Under the pieces are notes generated by a model. That model saw nothing but the letters and a program-made list of their open reading frames with translations, was not told where the DNA came from and did no database searches. The translations under genes were made by a program, and so were the position numbers. From Bifidobacterium sp. ESL0690 (GTDB lineage Bacteria; Actinomycetota; Actinomycetes; Actinomycetales; Bifidobacteriaceae): a stretch of DNA of 64,000 bases. Of the stretch, positions 45,308-53,674 are shown piece by piece. The stretch covers positions 2,170,001 to 2,234,000 of the forward strand of contig NZ_CP113939.1 of the NCBI RefSeq assembly GCF_029392315.1, read 5' to 3'. How positions within the stretch are numbered: the stretch's first letter is position 1; every line of letters begins with the position of its first letter.

Positions 45308-47734
45308 TCACAAGGTCTGTTCGGTCCGCTCAATGATGTCGTCCTGAGTCGCCTTGGAAAGCACGACAAAGAACGCGCTGTAGCCGGCGACGCGAACGAT
45401 CAGGTCGCGATGCTTTTCCGGATGGACCTGGGCATCAAGCAATGTTTCACGGGAAACGACATTGTATTGCACATGGTATCCGTGGAGCTTGTCGAAGAAC
45501 GCCCGGGTCAGCAAAGCAAGCTTTTGCCGGTTCTCGACCTTGGAAAGCACCTGCGGCGTCATCTTCTGATTGAGCAGCACACCGCCGGTGATGTCTTCCG
45601 TAGGAAGCTTGGAAACCGACTTGAACACGGCGGTCGGTCCGTGCTGATCCGCGGAATGAGAAGGACTGCAACCTTCGGCGAGCGGCTCACCTGCAGCACG
45701 ACCATCAGGGGTGGCCAACGTGCCCGCACCCTGCGGCACATTCGCCGAAATCGAGCTCGTGCCGGCGTAGTAGATTCCACCGATCGGGCCGCGGCCGTAG
45801 CGGGTATTGTGGTACTTCTTCATCTCATCGATGTAGATGTCATAGGCCTGACGAATAAGCGAATCGACATAATCATTGTCGTTGCCGTACTTCGGCGCCG
45901 CCTTCATCAGCTCACGGATATGCTGGTTCTTCTCGCCCTGCCAGTTGGCCTGCATCGCATCCCAAAGCTCTTCGGGGGTAACCTTCTTCTCCTCGAAGAC
46001 CACTTTCTTCATGGCGGCGAGGGAATCGGCGAGGTTGGCGATGCCCACCTGCAAGTCGGAGATGAAGTCGTAGACGGCTCCGCCTTCCTTCATGTTCAGG
46101 CCACGTTCGATGCAATCGTCGGTCAGGCAGGAGCAGAGGATGTCGGCCGTGTCCTGTTCAAGGACCATATCGCAGGTCGCGTCGATGATGACGCACTGTC
46201 GGCACATCTCGCGGATGACCTTATCCCAGCAATTCATAACCTGGTCGAAACTCGTGAAGTCCTTGAAATGGCCGGTGCCTTCCACAAGTTTCGTACCGCT
46301 TTGCGGATCGACGCCATTGTTCATCGCGATCAGGAGCGCCTTCGGGAAATTGAGGAAGCTCATGCCGGTGCAACGGTAGCCCCATTTGCCGGGCACCGCC
46401 GTCTCCACGCAACCGATGGCCGAATAATTGTAGGCATCCTCGCGGGCCACACCCTTTTCGATGAAGCTGGGGATGATGACCTCGTCATCGTTGAACGCCG
46501 GCATACCGAAACCGCAACGCACCACTTCGATGCATTCGTTCATGAAATCGTCGGGAAGGTTCTCGTGATAGCGAACGGTGAGGTTCGGCTGCGTCAAATG
46601 GCATTGTGCCACGGACTTCAGGATGAGCCAGCTCATCGGGTTGGTGGCGTCCCTAGCTTCGCCATCCACCAGCTTCTGGCCGCCGACCGTTACGTTCTGA
46701 TAGAGCGGCGAACCCGCAGAGAACTGAGTGTGGCTCCACGGACGGACCTTGTTGATGGTGAAGGTCTTGAGCCAGAGGTTGCACATCAGCTCATCGGCTT
46801 CATCAGCCGTGATCCGACCGGTCTTCAGATCGTTTTCATAATACGGCCACAGATATTGGTCCATGCGCCCGTAGGAAAGCGAATGCCCGTTGGACTCGAG
46901 CTGCAAGGTGAGATGAATCAGCCACACAGATTGCACCGCCTCACGCAAGGTGCGCGCTGGCTCATACGGCACATGGTCAAGGGCCTCGGCCATTCCGCGG
47001 AGTTCCGAAGCACGGCGCTCGTCACCCTTTTGCGAGCACTCCGTAGCCTGCTCGCGCGCCAATGCGGCGTAGCGGCCAGCGAATTCCTTGACCGCATCGA
47101 CCACAATGAGAATCGCACGGTAGAAATAGCTCTTGTGGATGTTACGATAATCGGTCAGATCGAGCGCATCCAGCTTCTCCTGTGCACGACGGGCGTAATC
47201 CTTCAGCCCGAGCTTCAGCAAACCACCATAATTGACCGCGCAATGGGCATCGCCCGAAGTGATGTTGCCCTCGGACTTGATGATGCCGAGATCATAGAAC
47301 AGCTTGGAATGGGGAGGGAATGCCGCCAGTCCGCGGTCCTGAAGGGTGTTGTGCTTCCAGAACGGATAGATGGAGCGCAGCTTTTCCTTGTTTTCCTCGG
47401 TAATGGTGAATACGTCGCCATCACGTTTTTCAAACTGGTCAAGTTCGTCAATCACCCAGTCCATGGCGTATTCGGGGTAAATCGGCGCCGAACGATTCTT
47501 TGAAGCTTGGTTGCCGGCGATGACCGTCTCGGGTTCGATGAAAATCGGCATCTGCTCAAGAATCTCTTTGAGCATGATCGCACGCTTGATGGCCAAGGGC
47601 TGATCTTGCTGCTCCTGATAGACCTTGGTCGTGATCATCGCGCGATCGACATCGATCTGCGGCACTGCGTCGAGCAGCTGATCACGGAAAGAGTTCATCC
47701 TGTCAGTGAGCTTTCCAAAATGTGAATCACTCAT
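45308..47734 (-). CDS. glycyl radical enzyme, YbiW/PflD type
   Basis: 808 residues. The thiyl-radical Cys is Cys442 in YSAIGCVETAVPGK and the glycyl radical site is Gly784 in IVRVAGYSAFF. GCVE followed by TAVPGKWGYRCTG is the pattern of E. coli YbiW (PflF) as I remember it, not of pyruvate formate-lyase, which has a Cys pair. YbiW and PflD are reported to open the ring of 1,5-anhydroglucitol- or anhydromannitol-6-phosphate to 1-deoxyfructose 6-phosphate. The partner aldolase, kinase and activase in this island fit that. AAAGGAAAG precedes the start. Confidence 0.92.
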   Translation of the reverse strand: MSDSHFGKLTDRMNSFRDQLLDAVPQIDVDRAMITTKVYQEQQDQPLAIKRAIMLKEILEQMPIFIEPETVIAGNQASKNRSAPIYPEYAMDWVIDELDQFEKRDGDVFTITEENKEKLRSIYPFWKHNTLQDRGLAAFPPHSKLFYDLGIIKSEGNITSGDAHCAVNYGGLLKLGLKDYARRAQEKLDALDLTDYRNIHKSYFYRAILIVVDAVKEFAGRYAALAREQATECSQKGDERRASELRGMAEALDHVPYEPARTLREAVQSVWLIHLTLQLESNGHSLSYGRMDQYLWPYYENDLKTGRITADEADELMCNLWLKTFTINKVRPWSHTQFSAGSPLYQNVTVGGQKLVDGEARDATNPMSWLILKSVAQCHLTQPNLTVRYHENLPDDFMNECIEVVRCGFGMPAFNDDEVIIPSFIEKGVAREDAYNYSAIGCVETAVPGKWGYRCTGMSFLNFPKALLIAMNNGVDPQSGTKLVEGTGHFKDFTSFDQVMNCWDKVIREMCRQCVIIDATCDMVLEQDTADILCSCLTDDCIERGLNMKEGGAVYDFISDLQVGIANLADSLAAMKKVVFEEKKVTPEELWDAMQANWQGEKNQHIRELMKAAPKYGNDNDYVDSLIRQAYDIYIDEMKKYHNTRYGRGPIGGIYYAGTSSISANVPQGAGTLATPDGRAAGEPLAEGCSPSHSADQHGPTAVFKSVSKLPTEDITGGVLLNQKMTPQVLSKVENRQKLALLTRAFFDKLHGYHVQYNVVSRETLLDAQVHPEKHRDLIVRVAGYSAFFVVLSKATQDDIIERTEQTL

Positions 47735-48088
47735 CGTACTTTCCTTTCATAAATGTAAGCTACATCACTTACGCAGCTTCAGAATAACGAAAGGAAGTTT
47801 TTTTGTCAACTTCGTAACTATTTTATCTTTTGTTCGTAAATAAATTACTTTCGATTTGATTGATTCTCGACAACTTACGCTTAAATCCATAAAACGATTG
47901 CTATCGAAAAGGCAAAGATAAATCACTCTGCCACAAATACCTTGAAACCATTAAAAATTATCGTTCTGTGCTTTTGACGCCAACACCAGCAGACATCCAT
48001 TTTGGATACGACCGAAACCCCGACATAAAATCGCGAGGCTGGCATCAAAGAATTAAAATGTAAGTAAAAATTTCCTTACAGCGAAATA
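47735..48088 (-). promoter_or_regulatory. promoter region of the glycyl radical enzyme with repeated ACTTACG half-sites
   Basis: In the 354-bp gap between deoR and the enzyme, ACTTACG occurs at 47767-47773 and 47873-47879. TGTAAG at 47754-47759 makes an inverted pair with CTTACG at 47768-47773, and TGTAAG at 48059-48064 with CTTACA at 48075-48080. AT-rich DNA fills the rest. These are candidate DeoR operators; the upstream region of the activase has the same half-site. Confidence 0.5.
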
Positions 48089-48835
48089 TCAGACCGTAAC
48101 GATCTCGACACCATGCCGATCCAACATTTTTCTGGCTGAATCGGAAAGACCTTCATCCGTAAACGTCGCCACATCTTTGTGCCCAAAATCAAGGGGAACG
48201 GTGCCACGGTGCGAAAACTTGCTGCTTTCGGTGACTACGACCACGCGGCCGGCATGCTGTGCCATATCGCGAACAGTCTCGGCACGCAGGGAATCACGGT
48301 TGGCGAATCCCGTCTCCTCGCTGTAGCCGTCGGTGCCGGCGAAGAGAATATCGACGTACATCCCTTTCAAGCAACGCTCAACCATTGGCCCGACCATGAC
48401 CTGTGCCGTCTGCTGGTATATGCCACCCAAAAGAATGATCTGGCATTGGGATTTGCCGCGTACGTAACCGGCGACAAAGGCGCTGTTGGTGATGATGGTG
48501 AGGTCGTTTTTAGTTGAAACCAGTTCGGCCGCCAGCAAGGCGCAGGTACTGCCATTCTCGATCATCACGGTATCGCCGTCATGGACGCACTCGGCCGCGC
48601 GCCTGGCGATCTTCAGCTTTTCCTCGTAATGGTATGCGAGTCGGCTTTCCATGTTGTCGGCGCTTTTCAGCACCGCGAACCCGTGCTCGCGATCGATGAT
48701 GCCGCGCTTTTCAAGTTCGCTCAGGTCCTTGCGCATGGTGACTTCAGAAACCCCGAGATCTTCGGCAAGTGCGGTGACCTCTATGCGTTTATGCTCGGTA
48801 AGAAGCTCGAGAATACGATTCGTCCTCGTTTTCAT
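48089..48835 (-). CDS. DeoR family transcriptional regulator
   Basis: 248 residues. The N-terminal DeoR helix-turn-helix (RILELLTEHKRIEVTALAEDLGVSEVTMRKDLSELEKRGII) is followed by the DeoRC sugar-phosphate sensor domain (DTVMIENGSTCALLAAELV; LTIITNSAFVAGYV; ILFAGTDGYSEETGFAN). It most likely responds to a phosphorylated sugar intermediate and controls the surrounding island genes. It lies between the activase and the glycyl radical enzyme, all on the minus strand. Confidence 0.93.
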   Translation of the reverse strand: MKTRTNRILELLTEHKRIEVTALAEDLGVSEVTMRKDLSELEKRGIIDREHGFAVLKSADNMESRLAYHYEEKLKIARRAAECVHDGDTVMIENGSTCALLAAELVSTKNDLTIITNSAFVAGYVRGKSQCQIILLGGIYQQTAQVMVGPMVERCLKGMYVDILFAGTDGYSEETGFANRDSLRAETVRDMAQHAGRVVVVTESSKFSHRGTVPLDFGHKDVATFTDEGLSDSARKMLDRHGVEIVTV

Positions 48836-49021
48836 CTGTATGCCTTCCGTAGTGAGATCCGCACTTGCCTATATTGCAAGCCTAACACCTTGTGTCCTGC
48901 AATCACAAGCAAATTACTTTTCAAACGGAAGCATCTGTCTTATCAAACCAAACTGTTTGTCAATCCCGGCTGCGAGAAAGCAGCGACCACTCATCTCGGG
49001 GACAGAGCTAGGGAACCATCG

Positions 49022-49927
49022 TTACAAAAAGGCGTCCACACCCTCATCGAGATACACCTGTCTGAAATCCTCGATCTCTTCGGGATGCGTGTTGGGCACG
49101 CCTTTGAATGCATAGTCCTCGCGCCCCAACAACTCATACTTTGATTCACCGAAGTTATGGAAAGGCAGGAGCTGAACTTTCCCGACCCCGATTTCCTTGA
49201 GTTTGCGGGCCATGCCTCTGGCGTCGGAAAGTGAATCATTGAAACCGGGGATGACCGGCGTACGGATCAGAAGATCCTTTCCGGTAGAAGCAGCATAAGC
49301 CATGTTCTTAAGGATCAGCTCGTTACCAACGCCGGTACCCTGCTTGTGCAGCTTCGTGTCGTACTGTTTCAGATCCATGAAAATATGATCGAGATGCCCG
49401 ATAGCAGCCCTGAACGTTGTTTCAGGCACATGGCCGGTGGTCTCCATGCTGGTATCGATACCGTGGGTCTTCAGTTTGTCGAGCAATTCCACGCAGAAAT
49501 GCCCCCATACCAGCGGCTCGCCCCCGGAAAGTGTGACCCCTCCGCCGCCTTCCTCGTAAAACGGCTCGTCCTGAAGGCATTCTGCGAGCACATCGTCAGT
49601 CGTTCGGTTGACGCCAACCACGGAGAGACCGGGACAGGCCTTCAATGCGGCATCGACTTGGGCATCCCCTATTCGCAGGTGTGTCACGTCCGGGCCCCGG
49701 CGCGACCCCGTCTTGATGAAACCAAATTTGCCGGCAAGAGCATTATCGGCATCGCACCCGTCGCAAGAACGCTCGTCCCACTCGATTTCCGGTGTCTTCT
49801 TCTGGCTTTCGGGGTTGGAGCACCATCCGCACCGCAGCGGGCACCCCTTCAGGAAGACGACGGTACGTATGCCGGGGCCGTCGTTCAGACTGAATTTCTG
49901 TACATTGAATACAATCGCGGATTCCAA
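49022..49927 (-). CDS. glycyl radical enzyme activase (radical SAM)
   Basis: 301 residues. The 4Fe-4S radical SAM motif is CPLRCGWC (Cys29, Cys33, Cys36), after FSLNDGPGIRTVVFLKG. GGGGVTLSGGEPLVWGHF and the MDLKQYD block are the SAM-binding region of PflA-like activases. It makes the glycyl radical on the enzyme encoded at 45308-47734. Odd: the ferredoxin-like insert, which usually has eight Cys, keeps only Cys55, Cys58 and Cys98, so the auxiliary clusters appear lost. It is transcribed separately from its own promoter, followed by deoR 186 bp downstream. Confidence 0.92.
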   Translation of the reverse strand: MESAIVFNVQKFSLNDGPGIRTVVFLKGCPLRCGWCSNPESQKKTPEIEWDERSCDGCDADNALAGKFGFIKTGSRRGPDVTHLRIGDAQVDAALKACPGLSVVGVNRTTDDVLAECLQDEPFYEEGGGGVTLSGGEPLVWGHFCVELLDKLKTHGIDTSMETTGHVPETTFRAAIGHLDHIFMDLKQYDTKLHKQGTGVGNELILKNMAYAASTGKDLLIRTPVIPGFNDSLSDARGMARKLKEIGVGKVQLLPFHNFGESKYELLGREDYAFKGVPNTHPEEIEDFRQVYLDEGVDAFL

Positions 49928-49975
49928 CGTTGCCTCTTTCGAACGGTGTATACAAACGCATTACATCATCATTAA

Positions 49976-50015
49976 TTACGTTCAAAATAAATATAACTTA
50001 CGTTCGAAAATAAAT
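49976..50015 (-). promoter_or_regulatory. twin direct repeats in the activase promoter
   Basis: TTACGTTCAAAATAAAT at 49976-49992 and TTACGTTCGAAAATAAAT at 49998-50015, 22 bp apart (two helical turns), stand about 50 bp before the activase start. The second lies in ACTTACG at 49996-50002, the same half-site as in the glycyl radical enzyme promoter. They are likely regulator sites for the DeoR protein. Confidence 0.55.
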
Positions 50016-50198
50016 CAAGATTACAGCAGAGAGTTTTAAATCTGTACTTTTATATCTTTGTTTCCACCATGCGATTCGACTACATGTCACTTTCTGCATA
50101 CGTCACGTTGCCGACTACGCAAAAGTAGCCATCAGATAGTCCATTCGCCATTCCCCGGCACCTCACCATGAGCTATAGAAAATGCGAGCAGCCCGGGT

Positions 50199-50246
50199 AT
50201 GAAAAAACCTCCGACGCCAAACGACGTACGGAGGCTTTAAATTGCT
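50199..50246 (-). repeat. 48-bp direct repeat copy 2, containing the rpmB terminator, island right edge
   Basis: Nearly identical (46/48) to 41978-42025 and same orientation. Its hairpin (CCTCCG with CGGAGG) ends in a T-run on the minus strand and terminates rpmB, which ends 17 bp away. It marks the right boundary of the sugar island. Confidence 0.85.
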
Positions 50247-50262
50247 GTTTGCTACTCGCGAT

Positions 50263-50457
50263 TCACGCGGCCACGCGCTGAACCTTGCCAGCCTTGATGC
50301 ACTTGGCGCACACGCGAACGCGAACGTTCTGTCCGTCGATAGTGGTGCGAACCGACTGAAGGTTCGGGCTGAAGGTGCGCTTATTGCGAATATGTGAATG
50401 CGAAACGCTGTAACCGGTCTGCGGTCCCTTGCCGCACACTGCGCAACGAGCTGCCAT
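50263..50457 (-). CDS. rpmB: 50S ribosomal protein L28
   Basis: 64 residues from [21 protein letters not shown] at 50457. The zinc-binding form with Cys pairs CAVC and CAKC is present ([16 protein letters not shown]). A structural protein of the large subunit. In many Actinobacteria rpmB lies next to recG; here the island and an MFS gene separate the two. Confidence 0.96.
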   Translation of the reverse strand: MAARCAVCGKGPQTGYSVSHSHIRNKRTFSPNLQSVRTTIDGQNVRVRVCAKCIKAGKVQRVAA

Positions 50458-50735
50458 AATGGACTCCCTATACTGTTTTGACTTGCAAGTCTTGATGCCG
50501 TTATCCTGCGTTTTGGCGCACAACAACGACACACAACTTATCAAGTATACAACCGGGGCCGACCAAGGGCAAGATTGGGTTATCCATGATCCAGCGAAAG
50601 CAGATGATTGGCTCGCACGAACCCCTCAACACTCATCAAATGACATCCACTCATACATATTGTCACCTTAAACTAGGTAGGCAATACGGTCGGCCGTAAG
50701 TCTTGGCGGGGGCTTGGCGATATCTTGCGGCGAGT

Positions 50736-51026
50736 TGACGACGACCCGAAGCGGTCTCGTTACACTTCGACGTTGGATCTCTGTAGTTTCGTGACGACTT
50801 GACGACAGCTCATGACGAATCGTGACGTTCAATGATGCTCTCGACAGATCGTTATGGATGACGATGGGTTGAAGACGACCTGCCGATGACTTGACGCAAC
50901 TCTTCGGTAGCATCGATAAAAATGTATAACAATAATGTATAGTTCGCCGAGTCGTACATCCGGGAGCAGTCAAAGGCAGCAAATGCACTACAAACACATT
51001 TATGGCTATCCGGTTGTAATATGACG
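50736..51026 (+). repeat. cluster of eight TGACG motifs
   Basis: TGACG begins at 50736, 50792, 50800, 50813, 50823, 50859, 50892 and 51022 on the plus strand. Six of these lie within 105 bp, many as TGACGA. Spacings are irregular (8 to 130 bp). Random expectation is well below one in 300 bp. Confidence 0.65.
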
Positions 51027-51632
51027 ACGAACGGCACTTTTACGGCTGCGAAAAATTTATTTGCCATTTCGGCTGTCTAAATCTATCTAGAATTTTGCTT
51101 ACAGCATATATCCTGGAAAGTATTTTCAAAAAATATTTATACAATTTTTATAAATTTAGCATGTATAATATTCAGCTATATGACTTTATCCTACTTATCC
51201 CAAAAACCTCAGATATGCAACCGGCATTCAAAAACGCCTGCAGCCCGGCATTTCGGACCCGAAAGCCCGCTTAGAGCATCGCAAGCAGCCAGCGGACCAG
51301 GCACAAATTACCTGCTGAAGTGGGTAGGTCTCACAATTCACCATGTCTTTTTAACCGCTTAACCCCCAATTTTAACCACTCACAACAATTTTTACACACT
51401 CGTTACGTCAACTAAAACTTCGGCAACGTCAACAAAAACCAGCGCAGCTTGATTACGATTTGACATAGGAAGTTATTTTATATCATGAAGCGATATTTTT
51501 GGATCAGTGTATTCTATACAGTCCAAACCCGATAAAAGACAATAACGGATTTTAAAGCGCAACGACGAAATACCCCATTACACAACTGCCTAATTAACTT
51601 CTTGGGAATACCTTATTTAACGCAAAAACTCC

Positions 51633-51850
51633 ATCAAAACTCCAATGAAAGGACATCTCGGCCTCAGTCGAGCAGATGAACTGTAAATGGAAAAACGCGG
51701 TTTAGTCACCAGTCAAGAGCATGTCAAGCGGTTGGCAAGCCGATGGCCCGGAAATAAAGGGGCATCATCAAGATTCCGATGAAAGGTCGCCCCAACAGCA
51801 AACGAACCGATAGACCATAAACGAAAACACGATCAAAATTTCACTGAAGC
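51633..51850 (+). repeat. three degenerate direct repeats (ATCAAAAxTxCxxTGAA)
   Basis: ATCAAAACTCCAATGAAAGG at 51633-51652, ATCAAGATTCCGATGAAAGG at 51767-51786 and a weaker ATCAAAATTTCACTGAAGC at 51832-51850 are related. They are 134 and 65 bp apart, that is two and one units of about 66 bp. They lie between the promoter-like AT-rich DNA and the 3' end of the lactonase gene. Function unknown. Confidence 0.4.
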
Positions 51851-51898
51851 ATTATGGATATGGCAAACGACCTTTGCATTGTAGATGAAAAACGAGAT

Positions 51899-53383
51899 TT
51901 AAATTCCGGTCAGGGGCAGCACCGCGGTCGGCGAACCGGCCGGGTAGTCACCGAGATGCACCGGTTCTCCGTCGGCTGCCACACGGAAGAGGCTCAGATT
52001 ATCGCTCACCTCGTTGGCTGCGATCAACATGTTGCCGACAGCCAGGAGATGACGCGGTCGCTTGCCCCCGCTTTGCACGCCGCGACCTTTCCAACCCGGC
52101 TCGCTTTCGTCGGCCAAGCGACTCAGCTTGCTACCGTCCCAATACAGGGTCACGATGCGCTCGCTCCCCCGCAGCCCGACGTAGACAAAACCACGCGAGA
52201 ACGGCGAGACCGCCGTGTTTTTTTGGTCTTCCGTTGAACCAGTAAGACGCAGGGCATCGGGCACAAAGGCCAAGGACGCAGCCTGATCCGGGTGTTTCCC
52301 TTTGTCGCCACCGAGGCTGACGGTTTGGGCCACCCGGAATTCCTCCGACCGGCCTTTCGCTCCTTTATCTTTATCGTCCTTATTATCGTCCCCAACATCT
52401 CGAGAACCTTCAACGTCCGGTCTGACCGGTTCGAGAATCGTCACCGTACAACCCCATTCATCGACGACTGCTATACGCCAGTCGCCGCTCTCCCCGAATT
52501 TGCCGGATGGCCCGGGCAAAACGTGCATATCACGTGGGCCGGTGCCGTCAGCCAAAGAAACAAAGCCTGTGCGCACCAGACGCGAACCCTGCCAACGATG
52601 GATATAGATGCGATCCGCGCCCAAATCCGTGGTCAGCACACGGCCGTCGGCCAGGGGAAGAATCCAGTGGGCATGAGGCGCCTCTTGCGCCGGCAACGGT
52701 CCGTGGTGCTCCGGGTCGCCGTGCAGCACCTGCGCCACCGGACCCAGCACGTCGCCCGCGCCAATCGGCAGAACACATACCGTGCCATCCGCATAATCGG
52801 CGGTGATCAAATGGCGTCCGAGCACTGAATCAACCGCAATGGCGGCATGAGTGGGACCGGATTTCGCAGGCAATTTCACTCGGGATATTTCGCGAAGCGT
52901 CACTTCGCCGAACCGATTGTCGACATTTTCGCGCGCACTTGCGCTGGACGTATCGGCAGAGTCATTGCCAGACAACTCATCCGAATTGCCGCCGATGCTT
53001 CCACGAGCAAATCCACCAGACTTATCGCCGGCCTGCCCATCCGAATTCGCTCCTTTATATACAATGCGCAACGAAGCGACTTCATCGGTATCCTCGAGAA
53101 CCGCGAAAACCGTATCGCCTTCACGCAAAAGCCACGAAGGTGATGGCACATCCGAAGCCACACCCGCGGCCTTGATCATTGGCAACTCCTGCGCTATATC
53201 ATCTCCAGATAGTTTTTCACCGTTTTTGACATTTATCGACTCGTTCGAACGGACTTTTATGTCAAACGTTTTTATGTCTATCGAATTAGGCAACATCAAC
53301 AAATATCGCTCGACACCTTTGCTTTGTTCGTGATGTATTGCCCCGAACCCGCCAACTAGCAGCTGATAAGCTTGAATATCCAT
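51899..53383 (-). CDS. lactonase family beta-propeller protein
   Basis: 494 residues. The sequence is a seven-blade propeller of the 6-phosphogluconolactonase (Pgl/YbhE) group: YQLLVGGFGAIHHEQSKGVE, THAAIAVDSVLGRHLITADY, APHAHWILPLADGRVLTTDLGADRIYIHRW, GTGPRDMHVLPGPSG, GFVYVGLRGSERIVTLYWDG and GKRPRHLLAVGNMLIAANEVSDNLSLFRV are blade motifs. Two acidic hydrophilic inserts (about residues 110-160 and 320-350) expand it. It would hydrolyse 6-phosphogluconolactone or a related lactone; the bifid shunt does not need it, so the real substrate is open. Confidence 0.85.
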   Translation of the reverse strand: MDIQAYQLLVGGFGAIHHEQSKGVERYLLMLPNSIDIKTFDIKVRSNESINVKNGEKLSGDDIAQELPMIKAAGVASDVPSPSWLLREGDTVFAVLEDTDEVASLRIVYKGANSDGQAGDKSGGFARGSIGGNSDELSGNDSADTSSASARENVDNRFGEVTLREISRVKLPAKSGPTHAAIAVDSVLGRHLITADYADGTVCVLPIGAGDVLGPVAQVLHGDPEHHGPLPAQEAPHAHWILPLADGRVLTTDLGADRIYIHRWQGSRLVRTGFVSLADGTGPRDMHVLPGPSGKFGESGDWRIAVVDEWGCTVTILEPVRPDVEGSRDVGDDNKDDKDKGAKGRSEEFRVAQTVSLGGDKGKHPDQAASLAFVPDALRLTGSTEDQKNTAVSPFSRGFVYVGLRGSERIVTLYWDGSKLSRLADESEPGWKGRGVQSGGKRPRHLLAVGNMLIAANEVSDNLSLFRVAADGEPVHLGDYPAGSPTAVLPLTGI

Positions 53384-53674
53384 GTTTTCAATCTATCGCG
53401 CTTTGAATGTTCACCTCAAATTTAAAAGCGAATTTTTAATTATTGTGATTTACATCACATTTTAATTTATAAATTTACAAAGTTACGCATAAAGAACTAG
53501 ATTTAAATAATAATTTCATCTAGTTTAATATGCACAACTCTCTGTATAATGAACCGCCGAAAAGTTTTCTCTACGCGATAATCGCGATTTAACGAAAATC
53601 GTCAACCGTTATCCTTTAGAATCAATACAGAAATTCTTCACATAGAATTTTCTCAATCATCAGGAGGCATCAGA

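Larger units (their letters stand above)
50458..51898. other. 1.4-kb gene-free region with motif clusters
   Basis: No convincing protein gene in 1.44 kb; the longest frames (50668-50997 minus) have poor composition and no homologous look. It contains a TGACG cluster (50736-51026), a strongly AT-rich stretch (51060-51180) and degenerate repeats (51633-51850). Possibly regulatory DNA, an RNA gene or decayed sequence. Confidence 0.6.

Noticed and set aside
44720..47503. Plus-strand 927-residue frame across the aldolase and glycyl radical enzyme genes
   Set aside because: Spans two well-supported minus-strand genes and shows no motif of its own.
45308..47734. Pyruvate formate-lyase (pflB)
   Set aside because: It has a single catalytic Cys in GCVE, not the PFL Cys pair, and its neighbours are aldolase and kinase genes.
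50668..50997. Minus-strand 109-residue frame
   Set aside because: No ribosome binding site, biased composition and no family; it overlaps the TGACG cluster.
51180..51362. SRP or other known RNA gene at 51200-51340
   Set aside because: A GCAAGCAGCC stretch looked SRP-like, but the asymmetric loop and stem do not fit.
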